Assembly (NCBI GenBank): GCA_937912125.1 | Contig: CALDOK010000280.1 | Span: 1-64,000, forward strand | Direction of reading: 5' to 3' | Source: an uncultured Pseudomonadota bacterium | GTDB lineage: Bacteria; Myxococcota_A; UBA796; JAFGLY01 | Length of the DNA stretch: 64,000 bases | Part shown: piece after piece, positions 52,501-59,889 of the stretch | Layout of the letters: each line of letters starts with the position of its first letter | How positions within the stretch are numbered: position 1 is the first letter of the stretch | Program-made: the position numbers and the translations under genes | The notes under the pieces: generated by a model | Databases searched by the model: none | Seen by the model: the letters and a program-made list of their open reading frames with translations, nothing else | What the model was told of the DNA's origin: nothing

Positions 52501-53601
52501 GGCGGTCATGGGGCTGTAGGGCTGCGCGAAGAAGACCGTGGTGGCGTCCTGAGGGCTGTCCAGGTGCTGGATCAGGCGCGCCCGCGCGAGCTCGTCGGCG
52601 GGTCCGTCCCGCAGCAGCTGGGCCAGCTGGACGGGGTCGCCCTGGCCGGTGAGGTGGGCGACCTCGAGGGCTCCCACGGCCCCCATGGTGCCGCGCTGGT
52701 CCAGATCGCGGGTGTGGGGGAAGGTGAGCAAGAAGCGCAGCATGGAGGGCCGCTGGTGCTCGAGCACGGACTCCACCTGCACCACGGTGAGATCGTCGTC
52801 CGCACTGAGCCGGTAGGCCAGCTCGTGTCGTCCCGGTGGGATGGCGACGCTGGTGCTGCGGGGCCAGCCCCAGCCCGGCATGCCCAGCTCGTCTTCGGTG
52901 GTGAAGAGCTGGTGCTCGCCCAGGGGGGCGCCGTCGCGCTGGAGCCAGAGGCCGTAGCGGCGGTAGCTCTGCTCCTCCATCAAGGCCCGCGTGCGCAGGG
53001 TGAGGACCCCCGGCCCCTCGACCTCGAGGGTGGCGGTCTCACCCGCGGTGATCCAGCCCTGATCGGTGTGCCGTGGGCCGTGGTCGGGCCAGGATCGGGC
53101 GCGAGTGGTCTCGAGCTCGTACAGGGCGGCCAGGAACAGCAGGTCGGGATCGATCTCACCCGCCGCGGCCATGGCGCGGCGGCGGGCATTCCACTCCACC
53201 TCGAGGGCGGGGATGGCCGCCGGCGCCGAGGGCAGCGCGCCGCCGTCCCGCGCCCAGCGGAACAGCTCGCGCTCGTAGAGATCCCAGGCCTGGGCCTCAC
53301 CCACGCTGCTCTCGCGCCACCAGGCCAGCTCGATGGCTTCGCTGGCCTGGAGCTGCAGCTGGCGGGCCACGTCTTGGCTCGGGATCAGCCAGGTGTCACC
53401 CGGACCCTCGCGCAGGGGCAGGCGCAGCGCGCCCACCCAGGCCTCGAGATCGGCGTCCCTGGGTTGGACCTGCAGCAGGATTCGAGAGGACCCGCTCTGC
53501 TCCACCAGCCAGGGCGTGTCGGGCTGCAGCTCCACCGGCACCTGGGGGATCCATTGTCCCGCGAGGGCAGAGGTACAGAGCAGCAGCCAGGGAGCGATCA
53601 T
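49543..53601 (-). CDS. very large exported protein with probable outer-membrane barrel
   Basis: 1352 residues: signal peptide (APWLLLCTSALAG|QW) then a long periplasmic part with beta-domains and a stretch of helices (about 380-620), and a last ~300 residues with the alternating aromatic/polar pattern of transmembrane strands (HHQVRVQAELAG, WRYLHTVGPWWSLQPFAHLHG, LRVRLYTELDSNPNLS, LTLRFVDDNRQHSYARPSL, LRWEVGGNANWYPL). It ends LPLEER rather than in an aromatic residue, so a typical BAM signal is lacking. Coupled by ATGA overlaps to the genes on both sides. Likely the outer-membrane step of polymer export. Confidence 0.7.
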   Translation of the reverse strand: MIAPWLLLCTSALAGQWIPQVPVELQPDTPWLVEQSGSSRILLQVQPRDADLEAWVGALRLPLREGPGDTWLIPSQDVARQLQLQASEAIELAWWRESSVGEAQAWDLYERELFRWARDGGALPSAPAAIPALEVEWNARRRAMAAAGEIDPDLLFLAALYELETTRARSWPDHGPRHTDQGWITAGETATLEVEGPGVLTLRTRALMEEQSYRRYGLWLQRDGAPLGEHQLFTTEDELGMPGWGWPRSTSVAIPPGRHELAYRLSADDDLTVVQVESVLEHQRPSMLRFLLTFPHTRDLDQRGTMGAVGALEVAHLTGQGDPVQLAQLLRDGPADELARARLIQHLDSPQDATTVFFAQPYSPMTALAMAQRWRDRRDVDPALLLEAADLLPTDPGLLADIADALPQGFVRPRGRAIRALAGYSSPGTDPSRWTQLAPEGSRGRLRVPGTGGGLARVQVSEGQSATAVLPESAIEGRFPVLRMEASSNVRYRVDGSPREGQGALEEALAPGSHQIEVETGRLILLDAALISGGEPVRDKAVGALPNRWLLPDQGAPGEVEILVWGEGGSLVISANDGQIQTLESSPDPQGGPGLTRAVIQVGPNAGELRIGGPKGTLVGLAMRRNSVEQHPAVPGPWPDPLEYFWDASRGLIDHPDALDRADLRLRRAASYHVLGLVVSAQREARAVAAMPLATADQRAVGMALYRNTVPPVHTAEFPGPVTVDAALAWAQVPHQQADSCEELVAIAGGLLPPVSWPVHEEASRCYLDEGRIVEAWVQAEKAGPLGRVARLKAADAGDWHGLTRVDLDGGTFRRRVLRTSPELADGLVAYLRELSLGVPWARNSYSVIRHEKRDVLQLDGEGTLQLQLICRDESFAVEPPPCAPTLVVDGQAQQLELPESSLETLRFPLGPGEHEVSIGPLPDQGQALAVRAALDGQLLPPQTEFTVHRLGYQGLKATVAGPGLVRIRLHEHGPVTVQVEGNTLQVDEELVIPIASTGPVSIAVQGPPESTVTLSRLQVCGSPEEEIGPLPRSLDHNLPLPKATWATDMWMREVAAPAVTLHEPMQRGGSIGGWVQGGDDATGVRDTSQHYRYLGAGAGWYQRLDGRDHWLSVMADGRASVDGPAGALVGGQWVHSPGHHQVRVQAELAGSGGAGHASARATWRYLHTVGPWWSLQPFAHLHGGWWSDAPGQAVDPNAWNAYASQHFFGADLGLHADWRPMRDLRVRLYTELDSNPNLSPDGVHFGLRTDTLVWGMTWLKLGPELTLRFVDDNRQHSYARPSLRTGLAHSWYRGRTLRWEVGGNANWYPLEGSIEGSVGVNILYSNGRGLRDQSPFDQVFGTALDLPLEER

Positions 53602-54494
53602 GGCGCGCGCTCCGCGAGCTGGGTGAGCGCTTGCCCCAGGGCGGCTCGACGCTGGAGGTCGGCCACCAGGACGCGCCTGGCGGGCAGGGACAGCTCGATG
53701 TGCAGGAAGCGGGCCTGGCCGGTGATGGCCTGGGCCTGAGCGTTGGTGCGGGCGGCGAGCTCGGGCACATCGTCGCCGGTGCCGAGGGAGCCGAAGCTGT
53801 CGAGCACTGGCTGCAGGACCTGGCGGGCGGCTTGGAGCTGGGAGTCGGGCTGGAAGGTGGCACCCTCGGAGAGCACCGCGGCGTAGGCTCCGTGGTCCGT
53901 GCCGAAGCCGTGGATCTGCACGACGAGCGGATCGTTGAGGGCATCGACCACGCCCAGGGTGGCGGCCTGGAACACCGACTCGGCCCGGTGAGCCACGTCG
54001 GCACCCAGCTGGCCCGCGTGGGCCGAAGCGTCCCCCTGGGAGGGGGCGTGGCGCTGGGCGCTGTTGAGCAGCAGGACTCGCCCGTAGCCGGCCTCGAACA
54101 GCGCGCAGGCCAGCTTGCCCGTGTCGAGGTCGAACCAGGCGTGGGGGGCCTGGATCACCAGGGGAGCTGCGACGGCGCCCTTGCGGACGACGTAGAAGCC
54201 GTCGGCCAGCTCGGGCTTGCTGGAGATCACGACCCAGCTCTCCTCCTCGCGGAGCACCAGGCCGGCGGCCTCGGCGCGCCGCTGGGCGCTGGCGGGGATG
54301 GTGCCGGTGGAGGCACCGCGGACGACATCGGCCATGACCGCCCGAACCTGGGCGCGACGCCAGGCGGAGGCGTCGGAGTAGCCATGGTCGTTGCGGAGCT
54401 GATCGACCTGCGGCCACAGGCTCGCGGCCCCGAAGGCGGCGGGCGTCAGCCCCAGGAGCACCAGCAGGGGGATGATCAGCGCGTGAGCTCGCAC
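53598..54494 (-). CDS. exported 298-residue protein, possible polymer hydrolase
   Basis: 298 residues, GTG start 54494, signal peptide LIIPLLVLLGLTPAAFG. The core has PLVIQAPHAW (His118) and, 77 residues on, VVQIHGFG (His195), with AHRAES between; this order resembles zinc amidohydrolases such as N-formylglutamate amidohydrolase or poly-gamma-glutamate hydrolase, but I cannot confirm the family. The same block seems to occur twice in the PgsC-like protein. Its stop overlaps the next start (ATGA); its start overlaps the preceding gene by 19 bases. Confidence 0.65.
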   Translation of the reverse strand: MRAHALIIPLLVLLGLTPAAFGAASLWPQVDQLRNDHGYSDASAWRRAQVRAVMADVVRGASTGTIPASAQRRAEAAGLVLREEESWVVISSKPELADGFYVVRKGAVAAPLVIQAPHAWFDLDTGKLACALFEAGYGRVLLLNSAQRHAPSQGDASAHAGQLGADVAHRAESVFQAATLGVVDALNDPLVVQIHGFGTDHGAYAAVLSEGATFQPDSQLQAARQVLQPVLDSFGSLGTGDDVPELAARTNAQAQAITGQARFLHIELSLPARRVLVADLQRRAALGQALTQLAERAP

Positions 54495-56956
54495 TTGACC
54501 TCCTTGGCCCAGTGTTCGGGGAGCGAGGGTTCTGCGTTGCCGTCGGTCGCCTCGAAGCGCAGGTAGACCGGCGTGGGGCGGTCGGTCTCGGCGATGTGCA
54601 CCGTGAGGATGTGCTGGCCGGGGACCAGATCGTCGCCCAGGACCAGGCGCACGCCCTCCCAGGCCACCAGATCGCCGAAGTCGCTGTCCTCGAGGCGCGC
54701 GATGCGCCCGGTGCGTGCGGGCTCGATGGTCCGGTTGGCCCGGGTGAGCACCGTGGAGGGGCCTCCGTGCCGGCGAGGGCGGCCCCCGTCGAGCTCGGTG
54801 ACGATGGTGGGCGGCTCGGCCCAGGTGGGTGTGTAGGGGCGCACGTAGACCACCGCCCGCCCGCTGCCATGGGCCTGCACTGGGAGCTCCAAGGTGGTGG
54901 CGTCGGCCCGGAACACCTGCCTGCGGGTCCAGCGGTCGCCATCGCCGGGAGCCCGGGCCAGGTAGGCGCCCATGGGGCCCTCGATGCTGCAGGTGTGCTC
55001 GCCGGGCGCGAGGCCCGCGAAGTGCAGGATCCCCGCGGAGGCGTCCAGGCGGAGCTGGACGCTGCGGTCGTCGCAGCTGAGGGTGGCGGCTTGGCCAGCG
55101 CTGCCGCTGGGCACGCGGAAGTCGACCGTCAGCTCGCCGGTGGGAGGGATGGTCAGATCGGTGTCGCCGGCGATCTGGGTGCGGTGCCAGGGCTGCCAGG
55201 CCGCGCCGTTGCGGAAGCGCTCCATCAGGGGGTAGCTGGGCGGCTCCCCCGTGGGCAGGAGCAGCTCGGTGGACAGCGCCTGGTAGCCGGCGCTGCGGCT
55301 GGAAGGCTCGATGCGCACGGTGGCGTCGATGCGCATCAGGCGCTGTTCTTCGATGAGCTGCTCGGAGTTCAGGGGCGCCAGCGAGATGTAGGGCGCCAGC
55401 TCCCAGGGCGCGAAGCGGCCGGTCCAGCCGTCTGGAAGATCGTAGGGCTCGGCGCGCTCGGGCTCGTTCTCGATGGGGACCAGGAAGCGCAGGTCCACCG
55501 GGCCGTCGGAGGAGAACTCGAGGGTCGTGGCCTGGAAGGGGTGGAAGAGGTGGACCTGGGTCTCCTCGGAGACCCACGGCCAGGGGTTCTCCACGTAGGT
55601 CTCGAAGGGAGCGTGCTCGAAGCGAGCCTCGAAGCTGCCTTCGCCCAGGTTGTGCCCCTCCTCGTCGTAGGCGGTGTAGCTGACGGTGACCGGAGGCATC
55701 TCGAGGGGGGCCTCGGCGCCGTCGAGATCGTCGGGATCCTTGGCGGGGTCGTGCCCGGGTCCGGCGCGCGCGACCCAGGCGTCCGGAGGCAGCGGCCGCG
55801 CGTCGACCCTCAGGGATCCCCAGTCGGCGCCGGTGGCTACGGGTACGACGATGGGCACGAGCCCGTGGTCGGAGCGGAAGTGGGCCAGGCGCCGCAGCTC
55901 GGGCGCTTGGGGTTGTTCGGCGCCGGCGCCGGGGGGCTCACCCCAGGAGTGACTCGCCGGGGGGCTGACCGTGAAGCGCATCAGGACGTCCTGCTGCTCC
56001 CACGGGTTGGTCCAGCGGATGCTCCACAGGGCACCTGCCGGGACGTCCCAGCGGAAGGCGCTGAGGTCCTGGTCGTCGAGCGCCTTGGGGCGCAGGGAGG
56101 CATCCACCAGCGAGGTGTCGAGGGGCACGCCCTTGGCATGCTGCCCGGGCTCGGGATCGGCCAGCTCGGTGGCCACGTTCAGGGTGCAGGGGCCCACGAG
56201 GTTCACGGCGGTGGCGTGGCCTGTGGGGAGCAGGAAGCCCTCGGTGGTGACCGTGGGCGCGGCCGAGGGGGGCGCCAGGCGATGCAGCGGCACGCTCTCC
56301 GCGGTCTGGGACTCGGCGTGCAGGCGCTCGCGAATCCAACCCATCACGTTGCTGCGCTCGGCAGGCTCGAGGTTGTCCCACTCGAAGGGGTAGACCGCCT
56401 GGGTGCGGACCTCTTGTTTCTCGGGGGATCCGAAGAGCCGGGTCTGCTCGAGGGGCTGGGTCTCCCGCTCGCGGTAGATGCGCAGCAGCAGGCGCTGGTC
56501 TTGCTGCTCGAGCAGCGGGCGCACCTTCAGCATCCCCCCTTCGGGGAGCAGGTGGCCCGGCTCGATCTCCAGGATGCGGCTGTCGGTGACCACGCGGTCG
56601 GCGTAGGGGGACTGCAGCGCCCGGGCCCCGTCCGGCAGGATGGTGCGGCGGGAGCGGGTCCAGTGCTCCCGGACCAGGGGCTCGCCGTCGGTGGGCTCGA
56701 GGGTGAGCTCGAGGCCGTACAGCCAGGTGAGGGTCTCGTCGTCCACGCCCGGGTCCGGGGTCTCGAGGTGGGCCAGGATGCGCAGCCTGGGCTCGTCGGC
56801 CAGCAAGCGGATGTCCACGTCCTGGCCAGGGGCCAAGGCGTAGTACAGCTCTCGCATGCCTGGAGGCTCGCGCTCCTTCTCGAGCTGTGCCATGGCCAGC
56901 AGCGCCACCAGGGTGCCCACCACCAACCAGCCCAGCAGGGGCAGGACGTGCCTCAT
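54476..56956 (-). CDS. inner-membrane-anchored beta-rich periplasmic protein
   Basis: 826 residues: an N-terminal membrane helix (VLPLLGWLVVGTLVALLAMA) and a large periplasmic part made of several beta domains, with regular patterns such as VDIRLLADEPRLRILAHLET and LPVQAHGSGRAVVYVRPY. No catalytic motif. Could be a scaffold linking the synthase in the inner membrane to the outer-membrane protein. Start ATG 56956 overlaps the PgsC-like stop as ATGA. Confidence 0.72.
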   Translation of the reverse strand: MRHVLPLLGWLVVGTLVALLAMAQLEKEREPPGMRELYYALAPGQDVDIRLLADEPRLRILAHLETPDPGVDDETLTWLYGLELTLEPTDGEPLVREHWTRSRRTILPDGARALQSPYADRVVTDSRILEIEPGHLLPEGGMLKVRPLLEQQDQRLLLRIYRERETQPLEQTRLFGSPEKQEVRTQAVYPFEWDNLEPAERSNVMGWIRERLHAESQTAESVPLHRLAPPSAAPTVTTEGFLLPTGHATAVNLVGPCTLNVATELADPEPGQHAKGVPLDTSLVDASLRPKALDDQDLSAFRWDVPAGALWSIRWTNPWEQQDVLMRFTVSPPASHSWGEPPGAGAEQPQAPELRRLAHFRSDHGLVPIVVPVATGADWGSLRVDARPLPPDAWVARAGPGHDPAKDPDDLDGAEAPLEMPPVTVSYTAYDEEGHNLGEGSFEARFEHAPFETYVENPWPWVSEETQVHLFHPFQATTLEFSSDGPVDLRFLVPIENEPERAEPYDLPDGWTGRFAPWELAPYISLAPLNSEQLIEEQRLMRIDATVRIEPSSRSAGYQALSTELLLPTGEPPSYPLMERFRNGAAWQPWHRTQIAGDTDLTIPPTGELTVDFRVPSGSAGQAATLSCDDRSVQLRLDASAGILHFAGLAPGEHTCSIEGPMGAYLARAPGDGDRWTRRQVFRADATTLELPVQAHGSGRAVVYVRPYTPTWAEPPTIVTELDGGRPRRHGGPSTVLTRANRTIEPARTGRIARLEDSDFGDLVAWEGVRLVLGDDLVPGQHILTVHIAETDRPTPVYLRFEATDGNAEPSLPEHWAKEVKCELTR

Positions 56957-59796
56957 GGGGCGTCCTCCCGCTGCAGGGCGGCCGTGCGGCCGTACAAGCG
57001 CACCTCGGCGCTGTCGGCGGGGTTGTCGGTCAGCTCGCCCCCGGCCCGGGCCAGGGCGGCCACCAGGCGGTGCTCGCGGCCCTCGATGACCAGGTAGGGC
57101 AGGCCATCGTCCCGATCCAGGAAGGCGCGCACCTGCATGCCCCGGGCGCGGGCGAGGCGCTGGAGCCGGTCCAGCTCGCCGGGATGCCCGGTGCGGGCGT
57201 TGCGCGCCAGGCTGGCCAGCAGGGGGCGGTACTCTTCGGCCGCGGCGGCGGTGTCCAGGGCGGGGGCCTGGAGCATGTCTTCGAGGACGCCATCACCGAG
57301 GCCGATGTGGGAGCCCTGCAGCAGGCTGCGCAGCGCCGAGGAGGTGTCGGGGGTGGAGAAGCGCTCCCGGAAAAGCGGGGAGAGGTAGACCGTGACGTAC
57401 TGGCCGCCGGTGTAGCGCACCACCTCGGCGCGAGGGTTGGAGGGGTCGTAGAAGCGGATGCGCTGGTAGTCGCCGTCGTACCAGACCACCGAGCCGCCGG
57501 AGCCCTCGACCAGCCTGCGCACGGGCTCGAGGTACTCGGGCACGCGGTCGCCGGTGCCCAGGGGGCGGCCGATGGAGATCACCGCGTCGGCGCCGGGGAA
57601 CTCATCCTCTCGGTAGGCGTCCACGGAGACCACCGTGGCGCCTGGGGTGTCCAGGGCCAGGGAGCGCAGCACGGACAGCTCCGGGCTGTGGGTGGCCGCC
57701 CGCTGCACGGCCTGGGCGTCCAGATCCGCGCCCGCGTCGTGTACCAGGATGGCCGAGGCCTGGGTGCCGGCCCACCAGGTGCGGGCGACCTCGACGGCCA
57801 GGTGATGGCGGTGGGCTGCGCGGACCTCGTAGATCACCGGATCACCGCCCACGCGGCGCAGCCAGAGGGTGTAGCGAGGCGGGGCCTTGTCCGAGGCCGG
57901 CCCCAGGGTGATCAGCTCGTCGTCGGCGCTGACCTCCAGCCCCAGGCGCTCGGCCTGGGCGGCGGCGAGACGCAGCCAGCGCGGATCGCCAAGGCGGGCC
58001 TGGAGCAGGGGCTCCACCACGGCGCGGCGCAGGAACAGCAGGTCGGGCACCCGATCGGCCTCGGACTCATCCTGGGCCGAGGGTGGGAAGGGTTGCCCGT
58101 TGGGGTCGTACAGGGCGATGCGCTCTGGAGCCAGCTGGCCGTCGAAGCGCCGCAGAGCCAGATCGAGGAGGGTGGGCTCGTCCACCAGCAACCTGGCATG
58201 GGCCGGGGCGTCGGAGGGCAGATCCCAGGCGGGCACCAGGTCGGGGATGACGGCGGAGAGGCGCTTGAGGTCGATGGCGTCGGGCAGGCGTCGCGCCACG
58301 GTGAAGGACGAGGCCGGAGCTGCGTGCAGCTCGAGTACGGCCATGCCCGGCTCCATGGCCTGGCGGCGCAGGGCGGAAGCGGGGGACAGCAGCAGGACGC
58401 TTGCGTCGAGGACCTCGGCCAGGGCCACGCCTGCCTCGGCCAAGCCCGGTGTGCTGGCGGCGTCGGGCACCACGACCATCAGCTGCAGGCCGGTGTGGCT
58501 GCGCAACCAGGCGGCGCCGAAGAGGTTGTGACCGCCGGAGTGCAGCACCACCCCGTCGGGGTACACGTCGGCGCGGAGGTAGTCGCCGGCGTAGGGGGCG
58601 CCGGTGCGGGCGACCTTCCACGCGTCTCGCAGCTCCACGAGCACGGTGGTGTCGGGGAACTCGGCGGGTGGCAGGGCCACCTCGGTGACCGCGGCCCAGG
58701 CTGGGCCCGCCCGCTGGTCGATGGCGGCCGTGATGCGGTCCTGGGGCAGGGGGCGCAGCTGCTCGAGCCCCACGCCCAGGGTGGTGCCCACCACGAAGGC
58801 GCCCAGGGAGATGAACAGGGCCGGGAAGATGACCCTGGGCAGGCTGCCGTACCGCCAGCAGCGCACGGCGATCAGCGCCGGGAGCAGGTAGCCGAAGCCG
58901 AACAGGTCGGTGATGCGCAGCCCTGGGTACTTGTCGGCGAGCCCGAAGGACAGCAGCAGCTTGACGGCGTAGCTGGCGGTGAACGCCAGCACCAGCGGGC
59001 GCATGCCGGTGAGGTTCGCCGTGCGCACCACGGGCAGGCGCTGGATGATGCGCAGCGCCCCCACGATCAGCAGGACCTCGACCAGGGTGGCCACCAGCTT
59101 CTCGGGGTGGACCCAGGTGATGGCCAGCAGGCCCGGGATGATGATGCCCCCGGCATCCCAGCCATACCGAACGGCCATGTGGGTGGCCATGAGCGCCCCC
59201 ACGAGCAGCAGCATGTAGGCGCGGGGGGAGGAGATGAAGTCCCGGCTGAGGTCTTCGTAGGTGAGCTCGAACTGGGCGAAGCTCAGGTTGGTGTGGGGGA
59301 GCAGGACCCAGAGCAGCAGCAGGTAGACCAGCAGCGTGGGCGCCGCCACCATGGGCAGCCCCTTGTACAGCCCGGTGCGCCAGATGGCGTTGGCGGTCAG
59401 GGGCACGAGCACCAGCCCCAGCGAGTTCAGGGGGGTGATCAGGGGCATGCCGGCCTGATCCATCAAGGACATGAAGGGGCCGCCCTCGACGAAGAGCCGG
59501 ACCCCGACCGACACCAGCAGGATGAGGAAGAAGCGGTTGCGCCCGAAGGCGCGGTCCAGGGGCACGATGCGCGGCAGCCCCTTGGCCAGCAGCGCGGCCA
59601 GCCCGTAGGTGAGCACCGCCTCGGCCAGCACCACCAGGCCTGCCCGGGGCTGGATGATGAACACGCCCGCCAGGTAGCCAGGGACCACCAGGCCAGACTG
59701 GGGCCACCCGTAGAGCTCGGTGAGAATCCAGATGACAAGCACGCCGATCAGCACAGCAGTGAGCAGGCTGTTGTCGACGTAGGCGCTCGGGAACAC
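56953..59796 (-). CDS. PgsC/CapC-like protein, duplicated membrane unit plus C-terminal domains
   Basis: 947 residues. Residues ~10-340 hold about nine membrane segments in two copies of a PgsC unit: GLVVPGYLAG (35-44) with LTYGLAALLAKGLPRIV, and GIIIPGLLAI (217-226) with VLLIVGALRIIQRLP. PgsC normally has one such unit (about 150 residues) and works with PgsB as the synthase. The remaining ~600 residues are soluble, probably periplasmic, with two weakly related blocks VVLHSGGHN ... LELH and VIYEVRAAHRHH ... VSVDAY. GTG start 59796. The fusion is far longer than any PgsC I know. Confidence 0.8.
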   Translation of the reverse strand: MFPSAYVDNSLLTAVLIGVLVIWILTELYGWPQSGLVVPGYLAGVFIIQPRAGLVVLAEAVLTYGLAALLAKGLPRIVPLDRAFGRNRFFLILLVSVGVRLFVEGGPFMSLMDQAGMPLITPLNSLGLVLVPLTANAIWRTGLYKGLPMVAAPTLLVYLLLLWVLLPHTNLSFAQFELTYEDLSRDFISSPRAYMLLLVGALMATHMAVRYGWDAGGIIIPGLLAITWVHPEKLVATLVEVLLIVGALRIIQRLPVVRTANLTGMRPLVLAFTASYAVKLLLSFGLADKYPGLRITDLFGFGYLLPALIAVRCWRYGSLPRVIFPALFISLGAFVVGTTLGVGLEQLRPLPQDRITAAIDQRAGPAWAAVTEVALPPAEFPDTTVLVELRDAWKVARTGAPYAGDYLRADVYPDGVVLHSGGHNLFGAAWLRSHTGLQLMVVVPDAASTPGLAEAGVALAEVLDASVLLLSPASALRRQAMEPGMAVLELHAAPASSFTVARRLPDAIDLKRLSAVIPDLVPAWDLPSDAPAHARLLVDEPTLLDLALRRFDGQLAPERIALYDPNGQPFPPSAQDESEADRVPDLLFLRRAVVEPLLQARLGDPRWLRLAAAQAERLGLEVSADDELITLGPASDKAPPRYTLWLRRVGGDPVIYEVRAAHRHHLAVEVARTWWAGTQASAILVHDAGADLDAQAVQRAATHSPELSVLRSLALDTPGATVVSVDAYREDEFPGADAVISIGRPLGTGDRVPEYLEPVRRLVEGSGGSVVWYDGDYQRIRFYDPSNPRAEVVRYTGGQYVTVYLSPLFRERFSTPDTSSALRSLLQGSHIGLGDGVLEDMLQAPALDTAAAAEEYRPLLASLARNARTGHPGELDRLQRLARARGMQVRAFLDRDDGLPYLVIEGREHRLVAALARAGGELTDNPADSAEVRLYGRTAALQREDAP

Positions 59797-59862
59797 TGTG
59801 AGCAGGACGAACCCCTGGCTACGGCACGACGGAGCCGTGCTGACGACCCATGCTACCGGATG

Positions 59863-59884
59863 CCCCTCGCTGAGCCAAGCGGGG
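59863..59884. terminator. hairpin between sensor and PgsC-like gene
   Basis: CCC-T-CGCT pairs with AGCG-GGG around a GAGCCA loop, one bulged T, in the 93-base gap between the sensor gene and the PgsC-like gene on the minus strand. It may be an attenuator lowering expression of the synthase genes relative to the sensor. No T-run. Nothing else visible in 59797-59889. Confidence 0.35.
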
Positions 59885-59889
59885 CCTCA

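Noticed and set aside
54512-57097. 861-codon plus-strand frame
   Set aside because: Antisense to the 826-residue anchored protein and of shadow composition.
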